NCBI RefSeq assembly: GCF_030718205.1
Contig: NZ_JAUZQF010000019.1
Span: 219,436-283,435 of the forward strand
DNA: 64,000 bases
Reading direction: 5' to 3'
From: Nonomuraea turcica
GTDB lineage: Bacteria; Actinomycetota; Actinomycetes; Streptosporangiales; Streptosporangiaceae
How positions within the stretch are numbered: position 1 is the stretch's first letter; every line of letters begins with the position of its first letter. A program made the translations under genes and the position numbers. Shown here in pieces: positions 30,256 through 39,172 of this stretch. The notes beneath the pieces were generated by a model. It saw nothing but the letters and a program-made list of their open reading frames with translations, was not told where the DNA came from and did not search any database.

Positions 30256-30486
30256 CTAGCCGGTCACCACGTGCATGTACCACTTCCGTGACCGGTCGCT
30301 GTCGCAGTCGTACTGGACGAGGTCGACATTGTTCTCGGTGCTCGTGCCGCCGGCGACGGTGACGCATTTACCGGTCAGCCGGTTGATCAGGATGACCTCG
30401 CTACCATCGGTGGCGCCGGCCGGCGCGGACAGGGCGGTCAGGCTCAGGGCGAGGGTGGCAGTCAGGCCGAGGATACGCCTAGTCAC
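30256..30486 (-). CDS. Short secreted ricin-type lectin-like peptide
   Basis: A 76-residue protein. The signal peptide (residues 1-25, LGLTATLALSLTALSAPAGA) is followed by about 50 residues. INRLTGKCVTVAGGTSTENN and VQYDCDSDRSRKWYMH look like one repeat of a ricin B-type (QxW) trefoil, with two cysteines able to form the usual disulphide. A full trefoil needs three such repeats, so this is a one-repeat version or a truncated descendant. The GTG start overlaps the stop of the upstream methyltransferase gene by eight bases. Small secreted lectin-like proteins with this layout exist in actinomycetes, but their function is not known to me. Confidence 0.65.
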   Translation of the reverse strand: MTRRILGLTATLALSLTALSAPAGATDGSEVILINRLTGKCVTVAGGTSTENNVDLVQYDCDSDRSRKWYMHVVTG

Positions 30487-31108
30487 CGTCGCCGACGGCC
30501 CGCCTCGCCCGGGGACGGCGGGCTAGGTAGACCACCGCGGGTGGCAGGTTGCGCCAGACGGTCGTGCTCGTCACGACCTCCTCGAACTCTGTCCGCAGGC
30601 CGCCGAGCAGCCGCCTCGCCGGGGCGGCCCAGCGCGTCCAGTTGTAGGCGAACTGCGTATAGACCCCAGCCGGGGACAGAACGCGGGCCACCGACTCGAT
30701 CAGAGGGGGCTGCCCGGCGTAGGCGACCCACGGCAGGCCGCTGACCACGACGTCCACCGGCCCGACGCCGAGCCTGGCGAGCAGGCCGGGCAGGTGTGCG
30801 GCGTCCTCGCACACCACCTCGACAGACGGGTACGCCCGCGCGATCTCCGCCGCGAACCGGTCGTTGAGCTCGACCACGATGTGCCTGCCGCAACCGCCCA
30901 GCCGTCGTTGGATGGCAGAGGTGAAGGCGCCCGTCCCCGCGCCGAGCTCGACCACCACCGGCTCGCCGCGCTCCGGGACGCCCACCACCATTTGCGCCGC
31001 CAGCCGCGCCGAGCTCGGCAGCACCGAAGCCGTGCGCAGCGGCGACCTGACGAATTCCCACAGAAATCGACCGCTGCCGGCGCCACGGCGCTCCTGATCG
31101 ATTGTCAC
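30479..31108 (-). CDS. Class I SAM-dependent methyltransferase (phospholipid N-methyltransferase-like)
   Basis: A 209-residue methyltransferase. FLWEFVRSPLRTASVLPSSARLA precedes the SAM loop VVVELGAGTGAFTSAI. VVVELNDRFA forms the strand-2 acidic residue, and VVSGLPWVAY stands where catalytic motif IV is expected. The N-terminal helix and the SGLPW motif are similar to the PmtA-like phospholipid and KsgA-like families; the exact substrate is uncertain. The GTG start at 31108 lacks a clear strong ribosome site. The last eight bases overlap the ricin-like peptide gene, so the two are likely translated from one mRNA. Confidence 0.78.
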   Translation of the reverse strand: MTIDQERRGAGSGRFLWEFVRSPLRTASVLPSSARLAAQMVVGVPERGEPVVVELGAGTGAFTSAIQRRLGGCGRHIVVELNDRFAAEIARAYPSVEVVCEDAAHLPGLLARLGVGPVDVVVSGLPWVAYAGQPPLIESVARVLSPAGVYTQFAYNWTRWAAPARRLLGGLRTEFEEVVTSTTVWRNLPPAVVYLARRPRARRAVGDGD

Positions 31109-31245
31109 AGTCCTGCTCCCCGAGCTCGCTCCGGCAACCCGCTCGAATCCTTGCGTACGTGCGGCGGTGCGATATTGCAGCCACGTGGCTCAGAGGTGAA
31201 CACAAGCGATCTTGCGCAGGCGCTCCTGACGTGGCAGCGGCCCGG

Positions 31246-32022
31246 TCAGGGAGGTTGGCAGCGGGGGCACCAGACGGTTGTACGGCCCGCGATACGGCGG
31301 CTGGACAAGGGCGTGCCGCAGCGCGGGCAGGGGCCATCGGGCTCGTCGCGGATCCCGGTGAGCCAGGTGTCACGCGCGGGCACGCATTCGGCCTTGATCG
31401 CCTCCCGCAGGACCCGGCGCATCGCCTCGTACAACGCGGTGTGTTCGCCTTCGTCCAGATCTCCCACGGCACGCTGCGGATTGATCCGGGCATGCCAGCA
31501 AATTTCGTCGGCGAGCAGGTTGCCCAGGCCGGCGATGAATGTCTGGTCGGTCAGCACCGACTTGAGCCGTCCCCTGCGACCCGACAGCAGCTCGTCGAAG
31601 CGCTCGCGTGACACCTCACGCGCGTCCGGGCCGAGTTCGCCGAGCACCCGCTCGACCTGAGTCTCATCGCCGGCAAGGCGGATGCCCTGGAGTTTCCGCA
31701 TGTCACGAAAGCGCAGCTCACCGTCGTCGAACTGCCAGACGACTCGGTCATGCCGGTGCAACGGCTCGCCGGGGGGATGCCAGGACAGTGAGCCGGTCAT
31801 GCCGAAGTGCAGCATCAGCACCGGCCCGCCGGCCGGGGCGATCAGCCACTTGCCGTGCCGTCGCGGCGGCTCGAACCGGTGTCCCCGCAGCGCGCCGGCC
31901 AGTTGCCGCGCGCCGATGCCGCGAAGGACCCCGGGGTCGCGCACGCGTACGCCCCTGATCGGCTCGCCGGTGTGCTCGGACAGCACCCTGCGGAAGCCCT
32001 CCACGTCAGGAAGTTCCGGCAT
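31246..32022 (-). CDS. Fpg/Nei-family DNA glycosylase
   Basis: A 258-residue base-excision repair enzyme. It starts MPELPDVEG, giving the catalytic Pro and Glu after removal of Met. KWLIAPAGG, HFGMTGSL and FRDMRKLQGI follow in family order. FIAGLGNLLADEICWHARINP is the helix-two-turn-helix, and the zinc finger CPRCG-x(n)-CPRC closes the protein. It removes oxidised bases and nicks the abasic site. The sequence starts exactly at the catalytic residue, so the ATG at 32022 is firm, and longer frames to 32169 are rejected. It stands alone; the next gene on the other strand is a PEBP protein. Confidence 0.9.
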   Translation of the reverse strand: MPELPDVEGFRRVLSEHTGEPIRGVRVRDPGVLRGIGARQLAGALRGHRFEPPRRHGKWLIAPAGGPVLMLHFGMTGSLSWHPPGEPLHRHDRVVWQFDDGELRFRDMRKLQGIRLAGDETQVERVLGELGPDAREVSRERFDELLSGRRGRLKSVLTDQTFIAGLGNLLADEICWHARINPQRAVGDLDEGEHTALYEAMRRVLREAIKAECVPARDTWLTGIRDEPDGPCPRCGTPLSSRRIAGRTTVWCPRCQPP

Positions 32023-32167
32023 GAGGACAGCCCTGCCCACGCAGCCCCGTCCCATCCCTGAGCCCGCCGTGTGTCTACCGCGCCGAAGGCCCCGCAGGTC
32101 ACCTGCGCCGCCGCCGAGGTGGGGTTGAGGCAGGTGTGGAGCCTCATTCGTGGGGCAACGGGTGGGC

Positions 32168-32620
32168 ATGGCTGGAATAACACTGCGGAGCAGCGCATTC
32201 AGCGATCATGCGATGATCCCACGCGAACATTCCCACGAGGCTGGCGACGTCTCCCCCGCGTTGGAGTGGGCCGGCGTGCCGGATGAGGCCGCGGAGCTGG
32301 CGCTGCTGTGCGAGGATCCCGACGCCCCCGGCGGCACCTTCACCCACTGGCTGGTCGTCGGCATCCCGCCGGACGCCTCCGGTCTGGAAGCAGGCGACGA
32401 GCTGAAGGCCTTCACCGTCGGCCGTAACGACTTCGGCACGCAGGGATACGGTGGGCCGCATCCGCCGCCGGGCGATGCTCCGCATCGCTATTTCTTCCGC
32501 CTCTATGCCATGCCCGCGCCGACCGGCCTGGCCGACGGCTTCTCCGCCGCGGAGTTCCGGCGCGCTACCAAGGGAAACGTGCTCGCCTCGGGCACGCTGG
32601 TCGGCACGTACGGACGATAG
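32168..32620 (+). CDS. YbhB/YbcL-type PEBP-family protein
   Basis: A 150-residue protein of the phosphatidylethanolamine-binding (Raf kinase inhibitor-like) family. HEAGDVSPALEWAGVP is the ligand-binding loop, CEDPDAPGGTFTHWLVVGIP the central DPDxP and HW motifs, and YGGPHPPPGDAPHRYFFRLYAM the GxxPP-HRY motif. The final GNVLASGTLVGTY is also typical. Bacterial members are of unknown role, possibly small-molecule or phosphate binding. ATG at 32168 begins the family match. No co-transcribed partner is evident. Confidence 0.9.
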   Translation: MAGITLRSSAFSDHAMIPREHSHEAGDVSPALEWAGVPDEAAELALLCEDPDAPGGTFTHWLVVGIPPDASGLEAGDELKAFTVGRNDFGTQGYGGPHPPPGDAPHRYFFRLYAMPAPTGLADGFSAAEFRRATKGNVLASGTLVGTYGR

Positions 32621-32637
32621 GCCGGGCTCACCGTTTC

Positions 32638-32943
32638 CTAGGGCGCGCCGCTCTGGCGGATCACGAGTTGGTTGCTGACGTCCACCACGCCCGGCGTGTC
32701 CCAGGCGTCATCGCCGGCCGCGCGCTTGGCCAGCCAGGTGCTCACGTCACCACCCAGAATGACGACCCGCTGCTTGACGTCCACCCGGATGTCGGCGTCC
32801 TTGGTGTGCGGGTTGTCCCGTAGTCGATCGACCAGCTGGGACTTGATCTCGCGGTCGGTCGGCACGGCTGGGTGCTGGTCCCGCCAGCCGTAGTAGTAGC
32901 GGTCCGGCGGGTAGCTCCAGGCCGGGAGCGGGGACGGGGACAT
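32638..32943 (-). CDS. BON-domain protein
   Basis: A 101-residue protein without a signal peptide. The first 28 residues are Pro/Tyr-rich, followed by one BON (OsmY-like) domain: DREIKSQLVDRLRDNPHTKDADIRVDVKQRVVILGGDVSTWLAKRAAGDDAWDTPGV is the classic alpha-beta-beta-alpha-beta order. BON domains bind membranes or carry periplasmic stress functions, but here there is no export signal. ATG at 32943 has GGAGGCA upstream. It is convergent with the PEBP gene, leaving 17 bases between stops. Confidence 0.8.
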   Translation of the reverse strand: MSPSPLPAWSYPPDRYYYGWRDQHPAVPTDREIKSQLVDRLRDNPHTKDADIRVDVKQRVVILGGDVSTWLAKRAAGDDAWDTPGVVDVSNQLVIRQSGAP

Positions 32944-33129
32944 GATGTGCCTCCATGATCTCGACCGATGTCACCAGTCCGCTACCCGTGCCGGGGCCGG
33001 GCTATCACCCCAGGTCAGGCGGTCCCCGCCACGGTTCGATGTTGACTGCTGTGGCCGGCGGGCAGGGTGGCCTCATGGGCTTCCTCGCGACCAAGGACTT
33101 CCGCCGGATCCCATCTGAGGTGATCAAGC

Positions 33130-33759
33130 ATGTTCGCTGACCGCACGGACGCCGGACGCCGTCTGGCGGCACGCCTGCAGCACCTGCGCGGGCAGGACGT
33201 CGTGGTCCTCGGCCTGCCGCGCGGCGGGGTGGCGGTGGCGTTCGAGGTGGCCCGGGAGCTCGGGGCGCCGCTGGATGTCATCCTGGTCCGCAAGCTGGGC
33301 GTCCCGATCCAGCCCGAGCTGGGGTTCGGGGCGATCGGTGAGGACGGCGTACGCGTCATCAACCCGGCGATCGTGGATGCCGCCCGCCTGGCCGCCGACG
33401 ACATGGAACAGGTGGAGGAGCACGAACGCGAGGTGCTCGGCCGCCGGGCGGAGCAGGTCCGCGCCGGACGGCCGAAGCTGCCCCTGACCGGCCGGACCGC
33501 GCTCATCGTCGACGACGGGATCGCCACCGGATCCACCGCCCGCGCCGCATGCCAGGTCGCCCGCGCACAGGAGGCCTCCCGCGTCGTCCTGGCCGTGCCG
33601 GTGTGCCCGCCCGAGGCGGCCGAGCAGTTGCGCGCCGACGCCGACGAGGTGATCTGCACGGAGACCCCCGGCGATCTCGGCGGCATCAGCCAGTGGTACC
33701 ACGACTTCCGCCAGGTCGACGACGAGGAGGTCGCCGACCTCCTGCGCAGCGCCGGCTAG
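33130..33759 (+). CDS. Phosphoribosyltransferase-domain protein
   Basis: A 209-residue protein of the type I phosphoribosyltransferase fold. VVVLGLPRGGVAVAFEVARELGAPLDVILVRKLG starts the fold and ALIVDDGIATGSTARAA is the PRPP-binding loop (VDDG-x-ATGST). Such stand-alone proteins, often near Dps or universal-stress genes, have an unknown substrate and sometimes accompany a hydrolase domain that is absent here. ATG at 33130; a tiny upstream frame overlapping it by 11 bases was not credited. It overlaps the convergent FkbM gene by four bases. Confidence 0.82.
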   Translation: MFADRTDAGRRLAARLQHLRGQDVVVLGLPRGGVAVAFEVARELGAPLDVILVRKLGVPIQPELGFGAIGEDGVRVINPAIVDAARLAADDMEQVEEHEREVLGRRAEQVRAGRPKLPLTGRTALIVDDGIATGSTARAACQVARAQEASRVVLAVPVCPPEAAEQLRADADEVICTETPGDLGGISQWYHDFRQVDDEEVADLLRSAG

Positions 33760-34730
33760 AGGCTGTGCCATTGCCGGACCGCGTCCAGGTGCTCCTGGCG
33801 GCCGATGGCCACGAGATTGGAGCGGTAGAGGCCGATCGTGCCAGGGGCGTCGAGGTCGGCTCGGGTGCACGAACGCAGGACGTTGTCCAGCTCGTCCACC
33901 AGCAAGACCCAGCGATAGCGGGCGAAGACGAGGTCGAGCAGGGCGCCCGCGTCGCCGCCGCAGTTGGCCTGGAGCTCGGGATGCAGCTCGAACAGCAGCG
34001 TCGGCGCCGAGGCCAGGGTCTGAGCCGCACCTTGGAGCACGAAGCCCTCGTACCCCTCGACGTCGATCTTGATGACGTCGGGCGGCCCGAGGCCGCTGCC
34101 GTCGAGGTAAGCGTCGATCGACGTCATGGGTACGGTGACGGCACCGGCAGCTGTGCCCACATTCGCCACGGCGGCCGAGTGTTTGCCGGACTGCTCGCCT
34201 GACAGGTGGAGGGTCAATTCGCCGGGTGCGGACCCGACGGCCATCTCTTCTACGGTCACGCGGCCGGCCAGCTCGTTGCCCTCGACGTTGCGCCGCAGGT
34301 AGGCGACGTTCTCCGGCACCGGCTCGAAAGCGATCAACCGTCCGTCCCGCGGCAACCGCACAGCGCCCGTGCAGGCGTAGACGCCGATGTTAGCTCCGAC
34401 GTCGACGATCGAACGGCTCACCGAGGCCAGCCGCTCGAAGACGCGGACCTCGAACTCCTCGTAATAGCCCGCCGAGATCGACGGCATGATCGTCGCGTCC
34501 CACGCCGGACCGATCAGCACGACGCCTCGGTAGTGCACCTTCACATCTCGATCGCCGGCGGCGACGCCTACCCGGAACACCATGTGGTAAATCCGGTTGA
34601 CCAGCGGGAACCGCCGGATGCTCCGGCCCCCTAGCACCGTGCGGGTCAGCCGGCTCCTGTTCGCCGCCCTCGCCGCGCGCATCATCCCGATAGCGATGGT
34701 TTGCCGCAGTCGCTTCAGAGATGGGGGCAT
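33756..34730 (-). CDS. FkbM-family methyltransferase
   Basis: A 324-residue SAM methyltransferase. The N-terminal about 70 residues are basic and helical; the core has VDVGANIGVYACTGAV (motif I), LIAFEPVPENVAYL, and IKIDVEGYEGFVLQGA (the FkbM EG-x-E segment), followed by LLFELHPEL. FkbM-type enzymes O-methylate polyketides, sugars or glycans. The nearest genes do not show a biosynthetic cluster. ATG at 34730 is preferred over TTG at 34748. It ends four bases inside the convergent phosphoribosyltransferase gene. Confidence 0.82.
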   Translation of the reverse strand: MPPSLKRLRQTIAIGMMRAARAANRSRLTRTVLGGRSIRRFPLVNRIYHMVFRVGVAAGDRDVKVHYRGVVLIGPAWDATIMPSISAGYYEEFEVRVFERLASVSRSIVDVGANIGVYACTGAVRLPRDGRLIAFEPVPENVAYLRRNVEGNELAGRVTVEEMAVGSAPGELTLHLSGEQSGKHSAAVANVGTAAGAVTVPMTSIDAYLDGSGLGPPDVIKIDVEGYEGFVLQGAAQTLASAPTLLFELHPELQANCGGDAGALLDLVFARYRWVLLVDELDNVLRSCTRADLDAPGTIGLYRSNLVAIGRQEHLDAVRQWHSL

Positions 34731-34816
34731 GCTGAAGAAATTTATCAAGCCGATGAGCCATATGTCGGTATATCAGCAACCCCAACAGGTCGATGGCCGG
34801 CCATCCCGGGCCGGCT

Positions 34817-36166
34817 TCAGTCCGGTGCCAGTGGCAGGCGCAGGACGAAGTTGGCGCCCCGCGGCGAGTCCTCCACGGTCAGCATGCCTTGATGCGTCTG
34901 CGCGATGGCCCGCGAGATGGCGAGGCCGAGACCACTGCCGTGCGGATCGCGCCGGCGCCCTTCGGTCAGGCGGACGAAGGGCGTGAAGATCCGCTCGCGG
35001 TCGGCCGGCGGGATGCCGGCGCCGTCGTCGAGCACACTGACCGTCGCCTGCCCGTCCGCGCGCACCACGCTCACCTCGACACAGGTCAGAGCGTGACGCT
35101 GGGCGTTCACGAGCAGGTTCACCAGCACCTCGGCGATCTGGACGGGGTTGCCGAACACCGCCACGTTCTCGTCGGCGTGGATGCGGATCGGCACCTTCCC
35201 GCCCCGTCGTGCGACCTCCTCGCGTGCCAACGCGGTGAGATCCACCCGCTGGGGCGTGTGCGACGAGGTGCGCACGCGGGTCAGCGCCAGCATCTCATCG
35301 ATGATCAACTGGCAGCGCTCCAGCGTGGCCAGCGCATCGTCTATCGCCGTACGCGGGTCCACGTCGGAATACAGCTGAGCCTCTTCCAATTGGGTACGCA
35401 GTCCGGTCAGCGGGGTGCGCAACTCGTGAGACACCATCGAGGCGAAGTGACGCTGATGGTCGACCGCCTCCTGCAGCCGCGACAGCGTCTCGTTGGCGGT
35501 GCGGGCCAGCAGCGCGATCGCGTCCTGCCCGGACGGCTGCGGCACGCGCATGCTCAAGTCGGTCACGGTGACCTGGGCGATCCGCCTGCGTATCGCCTCC
35601 ACCGGGCGCAACGCCTGCCGGACCAGAATCCAGGCCACGCCCGCGAACAGCCCGCTGGCCAGCAGGACGGCGGCGCCGAGGAGAAGCTCCAAGGTGTGCG
35701 TGGCCAGGATCGCGGGTTGTACGCGACCGGCGTACACGATGTGGGATTCGCCGCCCCACAGCAGTTGCTCCTCTTGCGGCGAGGGCCTGACGGCCGTGAA
35801 CATCACGCACTGCGTGGCGGAACATTCCGTGCGATGCTGGATGCGATCATCGGATGAGGGCCAATATTTGCTCAGCGCCGGCCGGCCGGCAACTGCTCTG
35901 CTGGCCGACTCGACCTCGCCGGATGAGTTGACCAGCTGGATCAGGTTGACGTCCGAGGCGGTGACCGGGGGCGGGGGCCGTGCCTCGTTCATCGCTCCGA
36001 TCCAGTCGACCGCCGCCCGCTCGGTGTCTTCGAAGACACGCTGCTCCACGTCGACGCGGATCGAGAAATCCGCGACGATTCCCACGGCGCTGAGAGCCAT
36101 CAGCGACAAGAGCCCCGTTGCCAAGGTCAGCGTCGCCTGGACGGAAAGGCGACGGGGAAACGACAC
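34817..36166 (-). CDS. Sensor histidine kinase (HAMP-HisKA-HATPase), orphan
   Basis: A 449-residue membrane kinase. A first membrane helix is at about residues 11-33, an extracytoplasmic sensor of about 120 residues (with two cysteines in TECSATQCVMF) follows, and a second helix lies near 160-180. Then come a HAMP region (RQALRPVEAIRRRIAQV) and the phospho-acceptor SHELRTPL. An ATPase domain has NLLVNAQRHA (N box), DDGAGIP (G1) and GSGLGLAI (G2). GTG at 36166 follows AAAGG and starts the first helix; the frame stays open to 36310. No response regulator gene is adjacent, which is unusual for this OmpR-type kinase class. Confidence 0.85.
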   Translation of the reverse strand: MSFPRRLSVQATLTLATGLLSLMALSAVGIVADFSIRVDVEQRVFEDTERAAVDWIGAMNEARPPPPVTASDVNLIQLVNSSGEVESASRAVAGRPALSKYWPSSDDRIQHRTECSATQCVMFTAVRPSPQEEQLLWGGESHIVYAGRVQPAILATHTLELLLGAAVLLASGLFAGVAWILVRQALRPVEAIRRRIAQVTVTDLSMRVPQPSGQDAIALLARTANETLSRLQEAVDHQRHFASMVSHELRTPLTGLRTQLEEAQLYSDVDPRTAIDDALATLERCQLIIDEMLALTRVRTSSHTPQRVDLTALAREEVARRGGKVPIRIHADENVAVFGNPVQIAEVLVNLLVNAQRHALTCVEVSVVRADGQATVSVLDDGAGIPPADRERIFTPFVRLTEGRRRDPHGSGLGLAISRAIAQTHQGMLTVEDSPRGANFVLRLPLAPD

Positions 36167-36741
36167 TTTGCGACCTTTCCGGTGTCTGCCGGCCTCGGAG
36201 AAGGCGCCAGACACGTTCAGCTCTCGATGTTCCCGCCTTTCCTGCCGTCGGCGTGTCCATCCGGCACCTGGCACCTGACGTCCGCTGAGAGGCGCCAGAT
36301 CCCGCGCCATCTCACGGTGTCCTGTCCGTGGTGCCTATGAAAGGCAATCTTGCAGCTCACGGCTATCATTTCCCTCGCCGGTCGCGGAAGACGACCCTGC
36401 CTACGGTCAAAGTTCTTTGGCCGTCCTTTGGTCAGGCCCGCTCAGGCGCTCTGCCGGACGCGGCGCAGGAGTCGGGCGATGAGCGCCGGCATGGCGAGCA
36501 CGGCCGCGAGGATGCCGAGGGTCGCGGTGCCGAGCACAGCACCAGCGGGATCAATCCGCGGCGGCGGGTGAAGGCCGCGAACACCGCCCCGGGCGGGCTG
36601 ATCGGGACGCGTGGAGACCCGCGAACGGGCCGCTGACCGTCACGGCAGCCGGGCGGCGGTGAGCAGGGCGGTCATGTGCCGGGTGCCGCGCCGTCACCGA
36701 TCCGCCACGCGGAAGTCACGGCCGGCCGCCATGATCTCGGC
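36167..36741. other. Intergenic stretch with a possible membrane-protein relic
   Basis: No intact gene is visible in about 570 bases between the kinase and the EEP gene. On the minus strand around 36440-36600, one frame reads VFAAFTRRRGLIPLVL and a neighbouring frame continues GTATLGILAAVLAMPALI then ARLLRR and a stop. This looks like a membrane-helix C-terminus split by one frameshift. It may be the remnant of a missing partner gene but cannot be identified. Confidence 0.35.
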
Positions 36742-37593
36742 ATGTTCGCGTCACGCTTAGCACAGGTAGCCCGCCGTACCGCGGGGATCGCCGCGGCCGC
36801 CGTACTCGTGATCACGGCCACCGCCACCACGGCGCACGCCGCCTCGGACGTGCCCGATCGTCGCATCAGGGTCGCGACCTTCAACATCCACCACGCCCAG
36901 GGCGTGGACGACAAGCTGAACCTGGAGCGCGTCGCCGATGTGATCCGCACCGGCGAGGCCGACATCGTGGGCCTGCAGGAGGTCGACCGGCACTGGTCGG
37001 AGCGGAGCGAGTTCGCCGACCAGGCGTCCTGGCTGGCCGAGCGGCTGCACATGCACGTCGTCTACGGCGCCAACCTCGACCTCGACCCGGCCACCCCCGG
37101 CGCGCCGCGCCGCCAGTACGGCACCGCGATCCTGTCCCGCTACCCCATCCTTGCCTCGGACAACACCCTGCTGCCGCGTTACGAGGGCCACGAGCAGCGT
37201 GGCCTGCTGCGGGCCCTGGTGCAGGTGCGCGGGGTGCGCGTGCAGGTGTTCAACACCCACCTGCAGCACAACAACGCCAACGAGCGCCTGGAGCAGGTGC
37301 GCGCCATCCAACCCCTGGTCGGCGCGCGCGAGGAGCCGGTGGTGCTCACCGGGGACCTCAACGCCCGCCCCGACGCGCCGGAGATCCGCGCCCTGTCCGA
37401 CACCCTGACCGACACCTGGCCGCGGGCGGGCGCGGGTGAGGGCTACACCTACCCGGTGGCGGCCCCGAACGCGCGCATCGACTACGTGTTCACCTCGGCC
37501 GACGTCCAGGTCGAGTCGGCCGCCGTCGTCACGAGCGATGCCTCGGATCACCTGCCGCTGTTCGTCGACCTGCTGGTCGGCCGCCGTGGCTGA
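36742..37593 (+). CDS. Secreted endonuclease/exonuclease/phosphatase-family protein
   Basis: A 283-residue exported phosphoesterase. Signal peptide residues 1-33 end in TTAHAA. The EEP fold follows, with RVATFNIHHAQG (metal asparagine), DIVGLQEVDRHWSE (metal glutamate), FNTHLQHNN, LTGDLNARPDAPE (catalytic Asp and Asn) and a final DASDHLPLFVDL (catalytic Asp-His). Relatives cleave DNA, sphingomyelin or phosphoinositides. ATG at 36742 starts the signal peptide. The stop overlaps the GTG of the PhoD-like gene by eight bases, so the two secreted phosphoesterases are translationally coupled and probably act together in phosphate scavenging. Confidence 0.86.
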   Translation: MFASRLAQVARRTAGIAAAAVLVITATATTAHAASDVPDRRIRVATFNIHHAQGVDDKLNLERVADVIRTGEADIVGLQEVDRHWSERSEFADQASWLAERLHMHVVYGANLDLDPATPGAPRRQYGTAILSRYPILASDNTLLPRYEGHEQRGLLRALVQVRGVRVQVFNTHLQHNNANERLEQVRAIQPLVGAREEPVVLTGDLNARPDAPEIRALSDTLTDTWPRAGAGEGYTYPVAAPNARIDYVFTSADVQVESAAVVTSDASDHLPLFVDLLVGRRG

Positions 37594-39151
37594 TGCCCTC
37601 CGGCGTCGCGGATTCCTCTCCGGCATCGGCACGGTCGCGGGACTGGCGGCCCTCAGCCAGGTGCCGCTCGAGGGCACCGCGCTCGCGGCGCCACGCCTGC
37701 GCGGCGAGGAGTATCCGTTCAAGCTCGGCATCGCCTCGGGCGACCCGACGCCGGGCGGCGTGGTGTTGTGGACCCGCCTGGTGCCTGATCCGTTCAGCCC
37801 CGACGGCGGCATGCCGAGCCGTGCGGTGCCGGTGGACTGGCAACTGGCAGTGGATGAGAACATGCGGAATGTCGTCAAGCGGGGCACCGTGTCGGCGCTG
37901 CCTGAGCTGGCGCACTCGGTGCACGTCGAGGTGGACGGGCTGCAGCCGGGGCGGCACTACTACTACCGCTTCCGCTACCGCGGCGATGTCTCCGATGTGG
38001 GCCGTACCCGTACCGCACCCTCCGAGCACGGCGGGCCGGGCTCGCTGAGCTTCGCCTTCGCCTCCTGCCAGGATTGGACCCACGGCTTCTACCCGGCGTA
38101 CCGGAGCATGGCCGAAGAGGACCTCGACCTGGTGATCCACCTCGGTGACTACGTGTACGAGTACGGAGTCCCCGCCGACGGCGGCATGCGCAAGACCGCG
38201 ACGCCGGACGTGCTCCGCGAGGGCCCGCGCGACCTCGACCGCTGGCGCATGCAGTACGCGCTGTACAAGTCGGACCCGGATCTGCAGCGCGCCCACGCCC
38301 GCTTCCCGTGGCTGGTCACCTGGGACGACCACGAGGTGGCCAACGACTACGCCGGGGCGTACGGTCCGATCGACGCCAACCGGGCGGCGGCCTACAAGGC
38401 ATGGTACGAGCACCAGCCCGTTAGCCGCAGGTCCCTGCCGCGTGCGGACGGCTCGCTGCGGCTCTACGGCCGCTCCCACTGGGGCCGCCTGGCGCAGATC
38501 GACCTGCTGGACACTCGGCAGTACCGCAGCGCGCCGCCGTGCGGCTGGGGCGAGGCACCCGCGTGCGCGGCCGGGAACGACCCGGCCAAGGGCACCATGC
38601 TCGGCACCACGCAGGAGCGGTGGCTCCTGGACGGACTGTACGCGTCCAAGGCGCGGTGGAACGTGATCGCGACGAGCGTGATGATGGCCCGGCTGGACCA
38701 CGACGGCCCGACCGGCGACGTCATCTGGCACGACGCCTGGGACGGCTACCCCGCCTCACGCAGAGCCATCACCGACACGTTCGTCACGGCCAAGGTGCGC
38801 AACCCCATCCTGGTCGCCGGCGACTGGCACTCGACGTTCGTCAACGACATCCACCAGGACTTCGACCGGCCTGACTCCCCGGTCGTGGCGACGGAGTTCG
38901 TCGGCACGTCGATCTCCACCAATGGTGACGACGAGGTCTACGGGCCCTACTACGGGCCCATGATCAAGTGGAATCCGCACATCAAGTTCTTCGACGGCGA
39001 CCGCCGCGGTTACGTCACGTGCCGGCTTGACGAGCACGAATGGCGTACCGACCTGCGCATGGTGCCCACCGTCAGCCGGGCGGACGCCACCGCCACGACC
39101 TTCGCCTCGTTCGTCGTGGAGGACCGCCGCCCGGGAGCCGCCAGCGTTTAG
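37586..39151 (+). CDS. phoD: PhoD-like alkaline phosphatase (Tat-exported)
   Basis: A 521-residue exported phosphodiesterase/alkaline phosphatase. The Tat signal is RRRGFLSGIGTVAGL near the start. The N-terminal fibronectin-like cap contains YYYRFRYRGDVSDVGRTRTAP. The metallophosphatase core has ASCQDW, VIHLGDYVYEYG, VTWDDHEVANDY, LLDTRQYRS and VAGDWHSTF, which are the PhoD metal-ligand motifs. PhoD enzymes release phosphate from mono- and diesters such as teichoic acids and need Ca2+ and Fe3+. GTG at 37586 overlaps the preceding stop. It is the second gene of a two-gene unit with the EEP protein. No PHO box was identified upstream. Confidence 0.9.
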   Translation: MADALRRRGFLSGIGTVAGLAALSQVPLEGTALAAPRLRGEEYPFKLGIASGDPTPGGVVLWTRLVPDPFSPDGGMPSRAVPVDWQLAVDENMRNVVKRGTVSALPELAHSVHVEVDGLQPGRHYYYRFRYRGDVSDVGRTRTAPSEHGGPGSLSFAFASCQDWTHGFYPAYRSMAEEDLDLVIHLGDYVYEYGVPADGGMRKTATPDVLREGPRDLDRWRMQYALYKSDPDLQRAHARFPWLVTWDDHEVANDYAGAYGPIDANRAAAYKAWYEHQPVSRRSLPRADGSLRLYGRSHWGRLAQIDLLDTRQYRSAPPCGWGEAPACAAGNDPAKGTMLGTTQERWLLDGLYASKARWNVIATSVMMARLDHDGPTGDVIWHDAWDGYPASRRAITDTFVTAKVRNPILVAGDWHSTFVNDIHQDFDRPDSPVVATEFVGTSISTNGDDEVYGPYYGPMIKWNPHIKFFDGDRRGYVTCRLDEHEWRTDLRMVPTVSRADATATTFASFVVEDRRPGAASV

Positions 39152-39172
39152 CCAGGCCCGTCTCCGGGATGA

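Noticed and set aside
33042..33140. Short plus-strand frame (MLTAVAGGQGG...) overlapping the phosphoribosyltransferase start
   Set aside because: No ribosome site or homology-like feature; an overlap of 11 bases with a well supported gene makes it doubtful.
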